Of a stretch of 37,544 bases of DNA, positions 1-7,473 are shown piece by piece. The stretch covers positions 1 through 37,544 of the forward strand of contig CAITIQ010000144.1 in NCBI GenBank assembly GCA_903892415.1. The letters run 5' to 3'. Under the pieces are notes generated by a model. It made no database searches. It was given only the letters and a program-made list of their open reading frames with translations, and was not told where the DNA came from. This stretch comes from an uncultured delta proteobacterium. GTDB taxonomy: Bacteria > Myxococcota_A > Polyangia > Polyangiales > Polyangiaceae. The translations under genes and the position numbers were made by a program. Position 1 is the stretch's first letter, and every line of letters begins with the position of its first letter.

Positions 1-1017
1 GAACCTTCGCGTCCCCGTATCGATTACACCAACGCTCGCAACCTCGGTCGGGACATTCGCGTCACCATAGCCCTGTGCCCTATTTTCCGGGTCACCTGGA
101 TCAACGAGGATTTGCGGAGCCAAGATGCGGCCCTTTGGTGCCACCGACTTCACGAGCGGGTAGCCCTGACAACCCATGCGAGTGCCGAATCTGCCCGGGA
201 TCAGCTTCTCACCGTTCTCGGTCCCTACCGCTCCGTCCACCGCGGCGGCCAAGCTAAACGGGCGACGCTCGAGGCCTGCGGACACCTGGTTGGGGTTGAC
301 CAGCACGTCCAGCGCGCGCTCCGGCTTCATCGTCGAGAGGTCGACGATGCTGACCTTTGCGCCGACTGCGTGCGAAACGTAAGCGACCTTACCAGCGTCA
401 TCGACTACGACGGTTCGCGGTTCACGCGCGAGCTTCACGGCGGCCTTCTTCGACAGGGTCGCCGCATCGAAAGCCTCGAGGGTGCGCCCGAAGCCGGCGG
501 TCATCAGCAGAGTCTTCTTGTCGGGCGTGAGCGCGAGAGCGATCGGCTCCTGCGCTGTGTCCACTGCGCAGCCTTTGACCAAGGTCCCGTCGGCAGCGGG
601 GTGGAACACGGCAAGCTTGTTCGAGTCGCGTAGTGTGACCAGCAGCCGACCATCCTCGAGCAGCATCGTCTGACCGGGCGTCCCCTCGAGCTTGGTGGTG
701 AACAGCTCCTTGCGCTCGTCCACGTCCACCACGACCAAGCTCTTGCCGTCTTCATCGGCGATGAAAGCGAGCGTCTTGTTCGCGTAGGGGCCTTCCGCGA
801 ACGCCCCAAGAGCGACCGTTGACGACTGCAAGGGGCCCGATACTGGCTTGAGTGCGCCAGAGCCCGCTTCACAGCTCCCAACATTGGCCTCTGGACGGCC
901 CGCGTTGGCCACCGCCGGGTCCGCAGGACCAGCTGAGCCGCAAGCGCTCGCGAGCGCACCCACCGTCGAAAGGACAAGACCAACAGTGATCGGTCGAAGG
1001 GACGAAAAATTTCTCAT
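1..1017 (-). CDS. Putative beta-propeller-like lipoprotein (partial, 3' end missing)
   Basis: I read an open minus-strand frame from an ATG at 1017 to the left edge without a stop: 339 codons, C-terminus missing. The start has a good ribosome binding site, TAGGAG, about 4 bases upstream. The N-terminus (MRNFSSLRPITVGLVLSTVG) is a signal peptide ending in ALASAC, a slightly non-standard lipobox with Ala rather than Leu at -3, so a lipoprotein is likely. The body has short repeating units such as TLAFIADEDGKSLVVVDVD, RLLVTLRDSNKLAVF and KVAYVSHAVGAKVSIVDL. This spacing is typical of YVTN/surface-layer-type beta-propellers, which act as periplasmic or surface binding scaffolds or carry a c-type cytochrome. 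The fold assignment is by eye. It lies downstream of the ompA-like gene and the small lipoprotein on the same strand, but 238 bases separate it from them, so it may have its own promoter. Confidence 0.75.
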   Translation of the reverse strand, partial: MRNFSSLRPITVGLVLSTVGALASACGSAGPADPAVANAGRPEANVGSCEAGSGALKPVSGPLQSSTVALGAFAEGPYANKTLAFIADEDGKSLVVVDVDERKELFTTKLEGTPGQTMLLEDGRLLVTLRDSNKLAVFHPAADGTLVKGCAVDTAQEPIALALTPDKKTLLMTAGFGRTLEAFDAATLSKKAAVKLAREPRTVVVDDAGKVAYVSHAVGAKVSIVDLSTMKPERALDVLVNPNQVSAGLERRPFSLAAAVDGAVGTENGEKLIPGRFGTRMGCQGYPLVKSVAPKGRILAPQILVDPGDPENRAQGYGDANVPTEVASVGVIDTGTRRF

Positions 1018-1255
1018 ATCGCTCCTAGTACGCCCATCTCTCTCTCCCACTTCCCCGAAGATTGAGAGGGCCTCTCAACGTCACGCAGAACCAGCTCATG
1101 CGCAACCCACGACGCACCCACCACACGAAATCAATCAAACCAAGGTAGCCCACGCCTGACCACCGCGGCCCACCTCGGGCTCAACCGGCCTTCCCAAGTG
1201 CGTCGGCGCCAGGAAACTGTGACGAGCCCGGGCCCGAAAAGTTCCAGAGTTTCTT
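1018..1255 (-). promoter_or_regulatory. Intergenic region with 17-base palindrome upstream of the lipoprotein gene
   Basis: This 238-base gap holds no convincing gene. At 1062-1078 there is a palindrome with 8-base perfect arms (TTGAGAGG / CCTCTCAA) around one central G. It sits about 45-60 bases upstream of the start codon at 1017, where an operator would be expected. No T-run follows it on either strand, so it is not a standard terminator. I could not identify a convincing -10/-35 pair. Confidence 0.4.
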
Positions 1256-1561
1256 TCAGGGCAAGCGAGCAGCGGTTTGCTGGCAGAGACTGGCCGCGCA
1301 AGCCTCGCTCGAAACGCCACAAACGCAGCGTTCTGCGTGCCCAACTCCCATTGCCGTTGAGCACTCGACGGCCTCGTCTTCAGCTTTTGGCTGGCTGGCG
1401 GCACAGACGTCCACGAGGAGCTGCCCCGGCACGTCCATATCGGTCACGTAGTCACAGCGACAGGCATACACCTGACGAGGAGCCCCAGCGTCGCATGCGA
1501 CCAAGAGGAGGCATACGACGCCAAACAACCACCAACTACTGACCGGGGACAGGATCGCCAC
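1256..1561 (-). CDS. Small cysteine-rich lipoprotein
   Basis: The frame ends at 1256. The proposed GTG start at 1561 gives 101 residues and overlaps the end of the ompA-like gene by 26 bases, which suggests translational coupling. A downstream TTG (about 1537) is an alternative start. The N-terminus (MAILSPVSSWWLFGVV) leads into LLLVAC, a good lipobox, so the mature protein would start at that cysteine. The mature part has seven further cysteines, in ACRC, DVC, VEC, RCVC, EAC and LC contexts, which suggests disulfide bonding in the periplasm or outer membrane. I do not recognise a family. The tight overlap suggests it is a partner of the OmpA-like protein. In-frame extension upstream of 1561 is the antisense-frame shadow of ompA and is rejected. 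Confidence 0.6.
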   Translation of the reverse strand: MAILSPVSSWWLFGVVCLLLVACDAGAPRQVYACRCDYVTDMDVPGQLLVDVCAASQPKAEDEAVECSTAMGVGHAERCVCGVSSEACAASLCQQTAARLP

Positions 1562-3284
1562 TTCCGCCGGGCGCCGGGGAATCTCCGCCAGGAATGGTCT
1601 GATTGCGGATGTGGAACTCGGTGCGACGATTCTTGGCGCGACCGTCAGGGGTGTCGTTCGTATCGATCGGCTTGCCTTCACCGAAGCCATCGCTGGTCAG
1701 CCGGCTCGCCACGATTCCCTTCTTCGCCAGGTAGTCGAGACAGCTCTTTGCTCGGTTCTTGGACAAGAGCAGGTTGCTTTGGTCAGAGCCCACCGAGTCG
1801 GTGTGACCTTCAACGGATAGCAAGGTGATCTCAGGATTCGCCACGAGCAGCCGATAGACCTCATCCAAGATCGGGTACGAATCCGTGCGCAACTTCGCAC
1901 TGCCCGTCTCAAACTCGACCTTCTTCAGGATCTGAATCTCGTTTGAGCCCTCGATGCGGCGGATGTAGCGGGGGCAACCGTTCTTGTCCTTCTCGGGGCT
2001 GGGCTCGCCGGGCTCCTTTGGACAAGCGTCCTCTGCATCAGGAATATTGTCCTTGTCAGCGTCGTCCTCGGGGCAGCCGTCGAGGTCTTCGACGCCGTCT
2101 TTGTCTTCAGGCTGATCGGGGCACTTGTCCTTCGAGTCGGGGATTCCGTCCCCATCGCGATCGGGCGGAGCAGGGCAGCCGTCGGTGGAGTACGGAGGCT
2201 TGCCGTCTTCGGGCTCGGTCGGGCACAAGTCGAGGTCGTCCGGGTAGCCGTCCTTGTCGGTGTCAACGTTGCCGCGGAAAGGATCGATCGGCTTCTTCTC
2301 GGGCGCCGGAGGATCGGTATCGACGAGCGGGAACCAATAACCAATTGAAACGCCCGTCCGGAAATCGGGAGCATAGCCGGGGGTCAAGCGCGTGCCGCCA
2401 GAGCCGTTGAGCCAGAACCGCTTCTTATCGTCGAGAGCAAATCTGCCTTCGACCATCCATTCGAGAGGCGTTGTGATCACCTTGCCGGCGTCTGGCCCAG
2501 CCACCATCACCGACCCGATGATCTCTCCACCAAGTCGCACGCGATCGTCTCGCAGCGGAATGAACGCAGCCAGTCCGAAATCCAACTCGTGGGAGACCGA
2601 GAAGTCGTTGACCTCGGCCTCGGGTCGGAAGTGCACCCCCGTATTGAGGGTCAAGATGAAGTCCTTCCAATCGAGTTCTGGTGCAATGCCGAAGCCGCCC
2701 GAGGCCGTCTTGTCTCCGGTCCACGACTTCTCGTTACCCGAGGGAGCAAAGATGTTTGCGTTCGCCCCGAGCTTGAAAAAGCCGTCTGCGGTTCGAATCG
2801 GAACGCCGCGAAAGTCGAAGCGAAGATCGCCGGGTGCGGCGGTCTGCAAGTTGACGGCATCCGAAGCTGCGGGAATGCCGGCTGCGCTCGTCGCGTTGCC
2901 GGTCTGTGCGAACGTGACCGGAAACATGATCTGGAACCCGAAGCGCTGAAAGAGTTCAACGCCGGCATTTAGATACCCACCGAACTGTGCTTCAACAGGC
3001 GCACCACCTGATTCATTGAAGCGTCTCCGCTGATTCTCATCCTCGATCAGGTGCTCGACACGAAACGGATTGAGAGAAAACCCGAGCGCCAGCTCGGTGT
3101 AGAATCTCGGCGTCTCGGAGAGCTCTGGGCGCCACACTCCAACACCGTCGTCGGGTGCTCCACCGTGTCGCAGACGATCCAACGAAAAGGTGGTGTCTTG
3201 CGCCTGGGCGAGCGCGGGTACTAGGAATGACGAGATTCCCAATACGAAGGAAGTGATTGCGCGGGAGTGGCCGGACGGCTTCAT
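1536..3284 (-). CDS. OmpA-family outer membrane protein with TSP3 calcium-binding repeats
   Basis: 582 residues from the ATG at 3284. A longer frame reaches 3347, but the 3284 start puts a normal signal peptide first (MKPSGHSRAITSFVLGISSF, cleavage near ALAQAQ). Residues about 30-325 look like an outer-membrane beta-barrel: alternating aromatic and hydrophobic strands, with PGDLRFDFRG and GVSIGYWFPL. Residues about 335-440 carry thrombospondin type-3 repeats (DTDKDGYPDDLDLCP, DRDGDGIPDSKDKCP, DADKDNIPDAEDACP), each expected to bind calcium. Residues about 450-565 form an OmpA C-terminal peptidoglycan-binding domain, with VEFETGSAKL, VEGHTDSVGS and LSKNRAKSCLDYL. The C-terminus ends in a Gly/Pro/Ser tail. 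The architecture is well known in myxobacteria and other Deltaproteobacteria. It probably tethers the outer membrane to peptidoglycan. It is transcribed divergently from rpmH. Confidence 0.93.
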   Translation of the reverse strand: MKPSGHSRAITSFVLGISSFLVPALAQAQDTTFSLDRLRHGGAPDDGVGVWRPELSETPRFYTELALGFSLNPFRVEHLIEDENQRRRFNESGGAPVEAQFGGYLNAGVELFQRFGFQIMFPVTFAQTGNATSAAGIPAASDAVNLQTAAPGDLRFDFRGVPIRTADGFFKLGANANIFAPSGNEKSWTGDKTASGGFGIAPELDWKDFILTLNTGVHFRPEAEVNDFSVSHELDFGLAAFIPLRDDRVRLGGEIIGSVMVAGPDAGKVITTPLEWMVEGRFALDDKKRFWLNGSGGTRLTPGYAPDFRTGVSIGYWFPLVDTDPPAPEKKPIDPFRGNVDTDKDGYPDDLDLCPTEPEDGKPPYSTDGCPAPPDRDGDGIPDSKDKCPDQPEDKDGVEDLDGCPEDDADKDNIPDAEDACPKEPGEPSPEKDKNGCPRYIRRIEGSNEIQILKKVEFETGSAKLRTDSYPILDEVYRLLVANPEITLLSVEGHTDSVGSDQSNLLLSKNRAKSCLDYLAKKGIVASRLTSDGFGEGKPIDTNDTPDGRAKNRRTEFHIRNQTIPGGDSPAPGGSGDPVPGQ

Positions 3285-3430
3285 GTTGACGCGGGAGGCT
3301 ACTACAAAACGAACGGAACGGTTGACCCACGAAAGGGCGTGTGGCAAAGGTCACACCCTTTCTTTCAAGACCTCGGAAGTTATGAGCCCGCTCCGGTTGA
3401 CCTGACCGAAGCCCATTCGAGAAAGCTGCC
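3285..3430. promoter_or_regulatory. Divergent promoter region between ompA-like gene and rpmH
   Basis: This 146-base gap separates divergent genes and must hold at least two promoters. TTGACC hexamers occur near 3322 and 3399, but neither has a good -10 partner at the right distance. An imperfect stem lies at 3332-3361: AAAGG, a two-base bulge, GTGTG, an 8-base loop, CACAC, CCTTT. This could be an operator or a leader hairpin. I found no DnaA boxes (TTATNCACA), so this does not look like oriC although rpmH is often near it. Confidence 0.4.
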
Positions 3431-3580
3431 ATGAAGCGCACGTACCAACCCCACAACGTCTCTCGTCTCCGAACCCACGGTTTCCGCGCGCGCATGGCGA
3501 CGTCTGGCGGCCGCAAAGTGATCAACAACCGCCGCCGCAAGGGTCGTGCTCGGCTCGCTCCCGGTACGTTCAAGAAGTAG
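3431..3580 (+). CDS. rpmH: 50S ribosomal protein bL34
   Basis: A 49-residue protein starting [18 protein letters not shown] and ending in PGTFKK, the conserved bL34 pattern. It includes the basic core [20 protein letters not shown]. bL34 is a small, very basic protein of the large ribosomal subunit. It is the first gene of the conserved rpmH-rnpA-yidD-yidC-khpB block. Length and sequence fit the family (usually 44-50 residues). Confidence 0.98.
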   Translation: MKRTYQPHNVSRLRTHGFRARMATSGGRKVINNRRRKGRARLAPGTFKK

Positions 3581-3705
3581 TCTCACGCACGAAAGCGGTG
3601 TTTCCTCGGGAACACCGTCGACGGCAGAGCAAAGCAGAAAAGCTGGTTGCGCCCGAGCGGCGCATCCGGCTGTTGCTCGTTTCAGATTCGGTAATGGCGG
3701 CAAAC

Positions 3706-4065
3706 ATGTTACGCGAACACCGGCTGCGAAAGAGCTCCGACTTTCAGCGAGTGCAGAAAGCGCCCAGCGTCCGCTTGCGCTTCAAGCACTTTCTGGTGCT
3801 GGCTTCACCTGCCAATGCAGCAGGCTTTCGTTTCGGCGTCGTTGCCTCCAAGAAGGTAGGTAACGCGGTTGTTCGCAATCGGTGCAAACGACTTCTTCGC
3901 GAGCTGTTCCGCAGCGTCGGCGAGTTCGTCGCCGCAGACGTCGTTGTTATCGCCGGCGGATCGCTAGCAAGCTGCAGCCTCGCTGATTTGAGTCAGGACT
4001 GGAAGCAGGCGCTTTCGTCCACCCAAGCAAAGCTCCGCAACCCGCGCCCGAGACTTGGAACGTGA
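3706..4065 (+). CDS. rnpA: Ribonuclease P protein component
   Basis: 119 residues from the ATG at 3706 (MLREHRLRKSSDFQRVQ), matching where RnpA proteins usually begin. The ATG at 3694 adds four residues and is an alternative, and the frame stays open back to a GTG at 3598. The protein binds RNase P RNA and helps it mature tRNA 5' ends. The signature helix is present as VVRNRCKRLLRE, with the RNR box that contacts RNA. GFRFGVVASKKVGNAV is the preceding conserved strand. The stop TGA overlaps the yidD start GTG by four bases, the usual arrangement in this block. The ribosome binding site is weak for either start. Confidence 0.95.
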   Translation: MLREHRLRKSSDFQRVQKAPSVRLRFKHFLVLASPANAAGFRFGVVASKKVGNAVVRNRCKRLLRELFRSVGEFVAADVVVIAGGSLASCSLADLSQDWKQALSSTQAKLRNPRPRLGT

Positions 4066-4304
4066 AGCAATCGCTGATCCTGCTCGTGCGGATCTACCAG
4101 CTAACGCTTTCACGGCTCCTGGTTGCGATCTTTGGGCCTGCCTGCCGGTTCGAGCCCTCCTGTTCCCAATACGCTTTGTTGTGCTTGCAAGCGCATGGAG
4201 CATTCCGTGGGAGCTTGCTTTCGGCCAAGCGCCTGTGTAGGTGTCACCCGTTTCATCCAGGAGGCTATGATCCTCCGCCTCCAACCACGTTGACGCGGCC
4301 TTGA
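4062..4304 (+). CDS. yidD: Membrane protein insertion efficiency factor YidD
   Basis: 80 residues, GTG start overlapping the rnpA stop. The family signature is present: LVRIYQLTLSRLL, then CRFEPSCSQYAL (conserved cysteines), then CRCHPFHPGGYDPPPP. YidD is a small amphipathic membrane-associated protein that aids YidC-dependent insertion. Its place between rnpA and yidC is the standard gene order. It is followed by a 174-base gap before yidC in which I see no gene, only a short GTTCC/GGAAC hairpin around 4347-4360. Confidence 0.95.
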   Translation: MKQSLILLVRIYQLTLSRLLVAIFGPACRFEPSCSQYALLCLQAHGAFRGSLLSAKRLCRCHPFHPGGYDPPPPTTLTRP

Positions 4305-4478
4305 GAAGGCCTCATGTCGTCTCTGCTTCCCTACTCGGGAGCCGTTCCATCAGGAACAAGCGCTGGCAACTGTCCGTCGCATCACGCAACCGCCTCTCCC
4401 TCCGCGTGATCCGGACGCTGCTCCACCTTCAAAATGAATTTCGAGTGATGCCGCTTTGGCGGTCCAGCTCTCCCCACG

Positions 4479-6272
4479 ATGGAAGAACGTAGCAATATCG
4501 GTAGGTGGCTCCTTTTCGGTGTGATTGGAGTTCTCCTTTTCTTCTTTGGTCGCAAGTGGCTCTTCGGAAGCGGAGACGCTCCCGTCTCGCAGCCGCTGGG
4601 CAAGGAGGACTGGGGCACCGTCGCAGAAGGTGTTCGCCCTGACCCGGAGACGTGCGTCCTCAAGGACCCACGCGCCGAGATGACCTTTTCGTCACGTAGC
4701 GCGGCTCTAACCAGCGTCCGCATGCTCGATGCGAAGTACTCGGTCGCCGTCGACAAGCCTGACACCCGCATCGAGTTGGTCACTGCAACGCGCGAGCAGC
4801 GGATGCCGTTGCGCACCAATCTCCGCTCGCCCAACGCTGACGCAGCTCAACAGGTCGAGTTGGACAATCTCGACTTCAAACTCGAACGGTCGGACGACAC
4901 CACCTGTGTTTTCATCTTCGAGTCGGCAAGCGTGTCGGTCCGAAGGACGATTGCCAAGAACGGGCGCCCGTTCGAGGTCGACATCTCGACGGTCATCACG
5001 AACAAGGCCGCTGAGCCGCGAGTCCATCGCTACACCGTGGAGCAGACCTCGTGGCGTTCCGGCGCAGAGACCGAATCTTCGTTTTGGGACTTGGGTCGGC
5101 GCCCCGAGTGGATGACGGAAGTACTGGCCGGCGCCTCTGGGAAGACGACTCGTCACCTGCCCACGACGTTTGCTCCTGATGAGTTCTCCAAAGAGAACGG
5201 CTTCACCGACGAGCACTTCCTGCGCGCCGAAGGCAAGGGCCAGTTCGCTGCCGCTGGTGCCAACTACTTTGTCTCGTTGGTGCTCAACAAGTCCGCAGTC
5301 GATCCCACCGCGGAAACGCTGATCGAGGATGGGGCCTACTACCAAGTACCTCAAGGGCACCCTCAGTTCGGGCACATGTATCGGGCGCGCCTGGCGTATC
5401 CGGAGACCACGCTCGCTCCTGGCACAGCCGCTACCTATGACGTCGTTGCCTACATGGGGCCGAAAGAGCGCGCTGTCTTGGCGAGCATTGGTGGTACGAA
5501 CGGAGAGCTACTGCCGGTCGTGGACCTCGGCATGTTCGGTGTACTTGGGAAGATCTTCCTCTCGTATGTTGATTGGCTCTTCGCGGTTTTGGGCAGTTGG
5601 GGATGGGCGATTTGCTTCCTGACGATCACCGTCAAGTTGGTGGTGTTTCCCCTTCAGCTTCCGCAGCTGCGCACCACGATCGCGATGCGCCGCGTGAAGC
5701 CGGAGATCGACGCAATCAACGAGAAGTACGCCGACGACATGATGCAGAAGACGGTCGCAATGCAAGAGCTGAACCGACGCGAGGGCATTCGCCCCGCGCT
5801 CGGCTGCCTACCGCTGCTTCTACAAATGCCGGTTTGGATCGGGCTCTACCAAGCGCTCTCAACGGAGGTTGGCCTGTACCACACCCCGTTTGGGCCGCTG
5901 ATTCCTGACCTCACAAATTCGGACCCGTATCACGTGATCCCGCTTGTCTTGGGCGGGTCCAGCTTTCTGCAGCAGCGGATGATGCCTCCCCAAGGGATGG
6001 ACCCTGCACAGCAGAAGATGATGCAGTTCCTCATGCCGGGCATCTTCACCGCCATGATGTTTTTTCTACCAGCCGGGTTGGGCGTCTACATGCTCACCAA
6101 CACCTGGCTTGGCATCATCCAGCAGTTCTTCGTAGAGCGCTGGGTTAAATCAAAAGTGCAGAGTCACAGCGCGCGCATTGAAGTTCGCGACGTGACAAGC
6201 AGCGATGACCCGAAGCCAGGCTCGAAGAAAGAGCCTGCTCTTGGAAAGGGGAAGGTACGTGCCCGTGGATGA
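4479..6272 (+). CDS. yidC: Membrane protein insertase YidC
   Basis: 597 residues. Residues about 8-29 are the N-terminal membrane anchor (IGRWLLFGVIGVLLFFFG). Residues about 60-325 form the periplasmic P1 beta-sandwich found in Gram-negative YidC. The conserved five-helix insertase core begins near residue 350 (GMFGVLGKIFLSYVDWLF). It includes RRVKPEIDAINEKYADD, the cytoplasmic coiled-coil hairpin, and GCLPLLLQMPVWIGLYQAL. Near residue 386 the motif reads TVKLVVFPL. By eye the Lys occupies the position of the groove Arg of E. coli YidC (R366), a conservative change. The C-terminal tail is basic. YidC inserts and folds inner-membrane proteins, with or without SecYEG. Its stop overlaps the start of khpB. 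Confidence 0.96.
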   Translation: MEERSNIGRWLLFGVIGVLLFFFGRKWLFGSGDAPVSQPLGKEDWGTVAEGVRPDPETCVLKDPRAEMTFSSRSAALTSVRMLDAKYSVAVDKPDTRIELVTATREQRMPLRTNLRSPNADAAQQVELDNLDFKLERSDDTTCVFIFESASVSVRRTIAKNGRPFEVDISTVITNKAAEPRVHRYTVEQTSWRSGAETESSFWDLGRRPEWMTEVLAGASGKTTRHLPTTFAPDEFSKENGFTDEHFLRAEGKGQFAAAGANYFVSLVLNKSAVDPTAETLIEDGAYYQVPQGHPQFGHMYRARLAYPETTLAPGTAATYDVVAYMGPKERAVLASIGGTNGELLPVVDLGMFGVLGKIFLSYVDWLFAVLGSWGWAICFLTITVKLVVFPLQLPQLRTTIAMRRVKPEIDAINEKYADDMMQKTVAMQELNRREGIRPALGCLPLLLQMPVWIGLYQALSTEVGLYHTPFGPLIPDLTNSDPYHVIPLVLGGSSFLQQRMMPPQGMDPAQQKMMQFLMPGIFTAMMFFLPAGLGVYMLTNTWLGIIQQFFVERWVKSKVQSHSARIEVRDVTSSDDPKPGSKKEPALGKGKVRARG

Positions 6273-6792
6273 TTCGACCGCCAACCAAGGTCCCGACGCA
6301 GAAGCAAAAGAGCCTTTCGTCGAGGACGGACGCGCCGACATGGTGCTCGATTTCGTAATTGACGTGCTCGCGACGATGGGCATGGACTGCACCGTCGATC
6401 TTTTGGAGCCCGACGAGGACGATCCGCCGGAGGAAATTCGGCTGGAGATCGAAGGCGACGACGGGCGCTTCGTCATCGGAAAACGAGGGGCAACGCTCGC
6501 CGCCTTGCAGTTTCTCGCCAATCGCGTTGTGAACCGGCCGGGCAAGCGTCGACGCCACGTCATCATTGACGCTCAAGGCTACCGCGCCCGGCGCGAGGAG
6601 GACCTTGCAACGCTTGCTCGAGAGCTCGGCAAAAAGGCTGTCGATGAAGGAAAGATCATCACCTTCGATCCGATGAGTCCCCAAGACCGAAGGGTCGTGC
6701 ACCTCGCACTCGCGAAGTTCGCCGGCGTCGTCACGAAGAGCGACGGCGAGGGCGAGCAGCGCCGTGTGCAGATCATCCCCGTCCGTCGTTGA
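6259..6792 (+). CDS. khpB: RNA-binding protein KhpB/Jag (KH and R3H domains)
   Basis: About 177 residues from the GTG at 6259; the GTG at 6265 is also possible. Both follow a strong purine-rich site (GGAAAGGGGAAGG), and both start inside the end of yidC. An ATG at 6205 would extend far into yidC and is less likely. The KH domain is seen in EIRLEIEGDDGRFVIGKRGA, with the GxxG loop as GKRG. The R3H domain follows, with ARREEDLATLARELGKKA and MSPQDRRVVHLAL. The usual N-terminal Jag-N domain is short or absent and replaced by an acidic stretch. The protein binds RNA and is linked in other bacteria to cell-wall and division control. It is next to yidC, as is usual. Confidence 0.93.
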   Translation: MPVDDSTANQGPDAEAKEPFVEDGRADMVLDFVIDVLATMGMDCTVDLLEPDEDDPPEEIRLEIEGDDGRFVIGKRGATLAALQFLANRVVNRPGKRRRHVIIDAQGYRARREEDLATLARELGKKAVDEGKIITFDPMSPQDRRVVHLALAKFAGVVTKSDGEGEQRRVQIIPVRR

Positions 6793-6876
6793 CCCAACCA
6801 TTCACCCGTTCACATTGACAACCCTTACGTGGCGTGCGAAATGGCGCGCCCCCCAAAAGTTCCTCAGAGGAAGACC

Positions 6877-7230
6877 ATGTTGACGTCGATCATCGCCAAG
6901 CTCGAGCAATCGCAACTCCGCTCGGACCTCCCCACGTTTCGCGTCGGAGACACCGTTCGAGTTCACTATAAGATCGTCGAGGGCGAGAAAGAGCGCGTCC
7001 AAGTGTTTCAGGGGATCGTGCTCAAGCGCCACCGGGCGGGTGCTCGCAGCACCTTCACCGTTCGGAAGGTGAGCTTCGGAATTGGCGTCGAGAGGATCTT
7101 TCTCGCCCACAGCCCCCGAATCGAGCGCATCGAGATCGTATCCAAGGGCATCGTCCGTCGCAGCCGGCTGTTCTATCTACGCGATCTCGCGGGCAAGGCC
7201 GCGCGCGTCCGAGATGAGAAGGACGCCTGA
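6877..7230 (+). CDS. rplS: 50S ribosomal protein bL19
   Basis: 117 residues from the ATG at 6877 ([19 protein letters not shown]), the normal bL19 start, with AGAGGA just upstream. The in-frame ATG at 6829 would add 16 residues unlike the family. Core motifs are [47 protein letters not shown] and [15 protein letters not shown]. bL19 sits at the interface of the two ribosomal subunits. In many bacteria rplS is in the rpsP-rimM-trmD-rplS operon; here it stands alone, 84 bases after khpB. A strong terminator follows. Confidence 0.97.
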   Translation: MLTSIIAKLEQSQLRSDLPTFRVGDTVRVHYKIVEGEKERVQVFQGIVLKRHRAGARSTFTVRKVSFGIGVERIFLAHSPRIERIEIVSKGIVRRSRLFYLRDLAGKAARVRDEKDA

Positions 7231-7256
7231 GTCAGGGCGCTCCTCGAGCCTTCGTT

Positions 7257-7290
7257 GCAAAGGGTGCTATCGCGCCCTTTGCGCCTTTTT
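7257..7290 (+). terminator. Intrinsic terminator after rplS
   Basis: A perfect 8-base stem, GCAAAGGG (7257-7264) and CCCTTTGC (7275-7282), closes a 10-base loop and is followed by GCC and five T residues (7286-7290). It lies 26 bases after the rplS stop and marks the end of the rpmH-rplS block. Confidence 0.88.
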
Positions 7291-7395
7291 GGAGCACGCT
7301 CTTTGGCTGTGACGGGAGTTTCGACCTCGCGAGCCCCTGCGCAGGCGTAACTCCACCGCAAAACCTGCTGGATACGACTGGCTTTCGCTAAGCAC

Positions 7396-7426
7396 TTGAT
7401 CCAAGTCGTTCCAAAGTGGGTATCCT
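7396..7426 (+). promoter_or_regulatory. Possible promoter for the FHA gene cluster
   Basis: TTGATC (7396-7401) and TATCCT (7421-7426) resemble sigma-70 -35 and -10 boxes with a 19-base spacer, longer than the ideal 17. They lie in the only gap between the rplS terminator and the first FHA gene, about 50 bases before its start. The match is modest. Confidence 0.25.
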
Positions 7427-7473
7427 ATCGATCGCTCTCCCGACGTCAGGACCACGCGTCAGAAGGACCTCCG

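Noticed and set aside
3285..3430. Replication origin next to rpmH
   Set aside because: No DnaA boxes and no AT-rich unwinding region are visible, and dnaA is absent.
3598..3705. Upstream extension of RnpA from a GTG at 3598
   Set aside because: Adds 36 residues without family similarity; the conserved start is at 3706 or 3694.
4301..4492. 63-codon frame between yidD and yidC
   Set aside because: No ribosome binding site or motif; it overlaps the yidC start and looks like chance coding.
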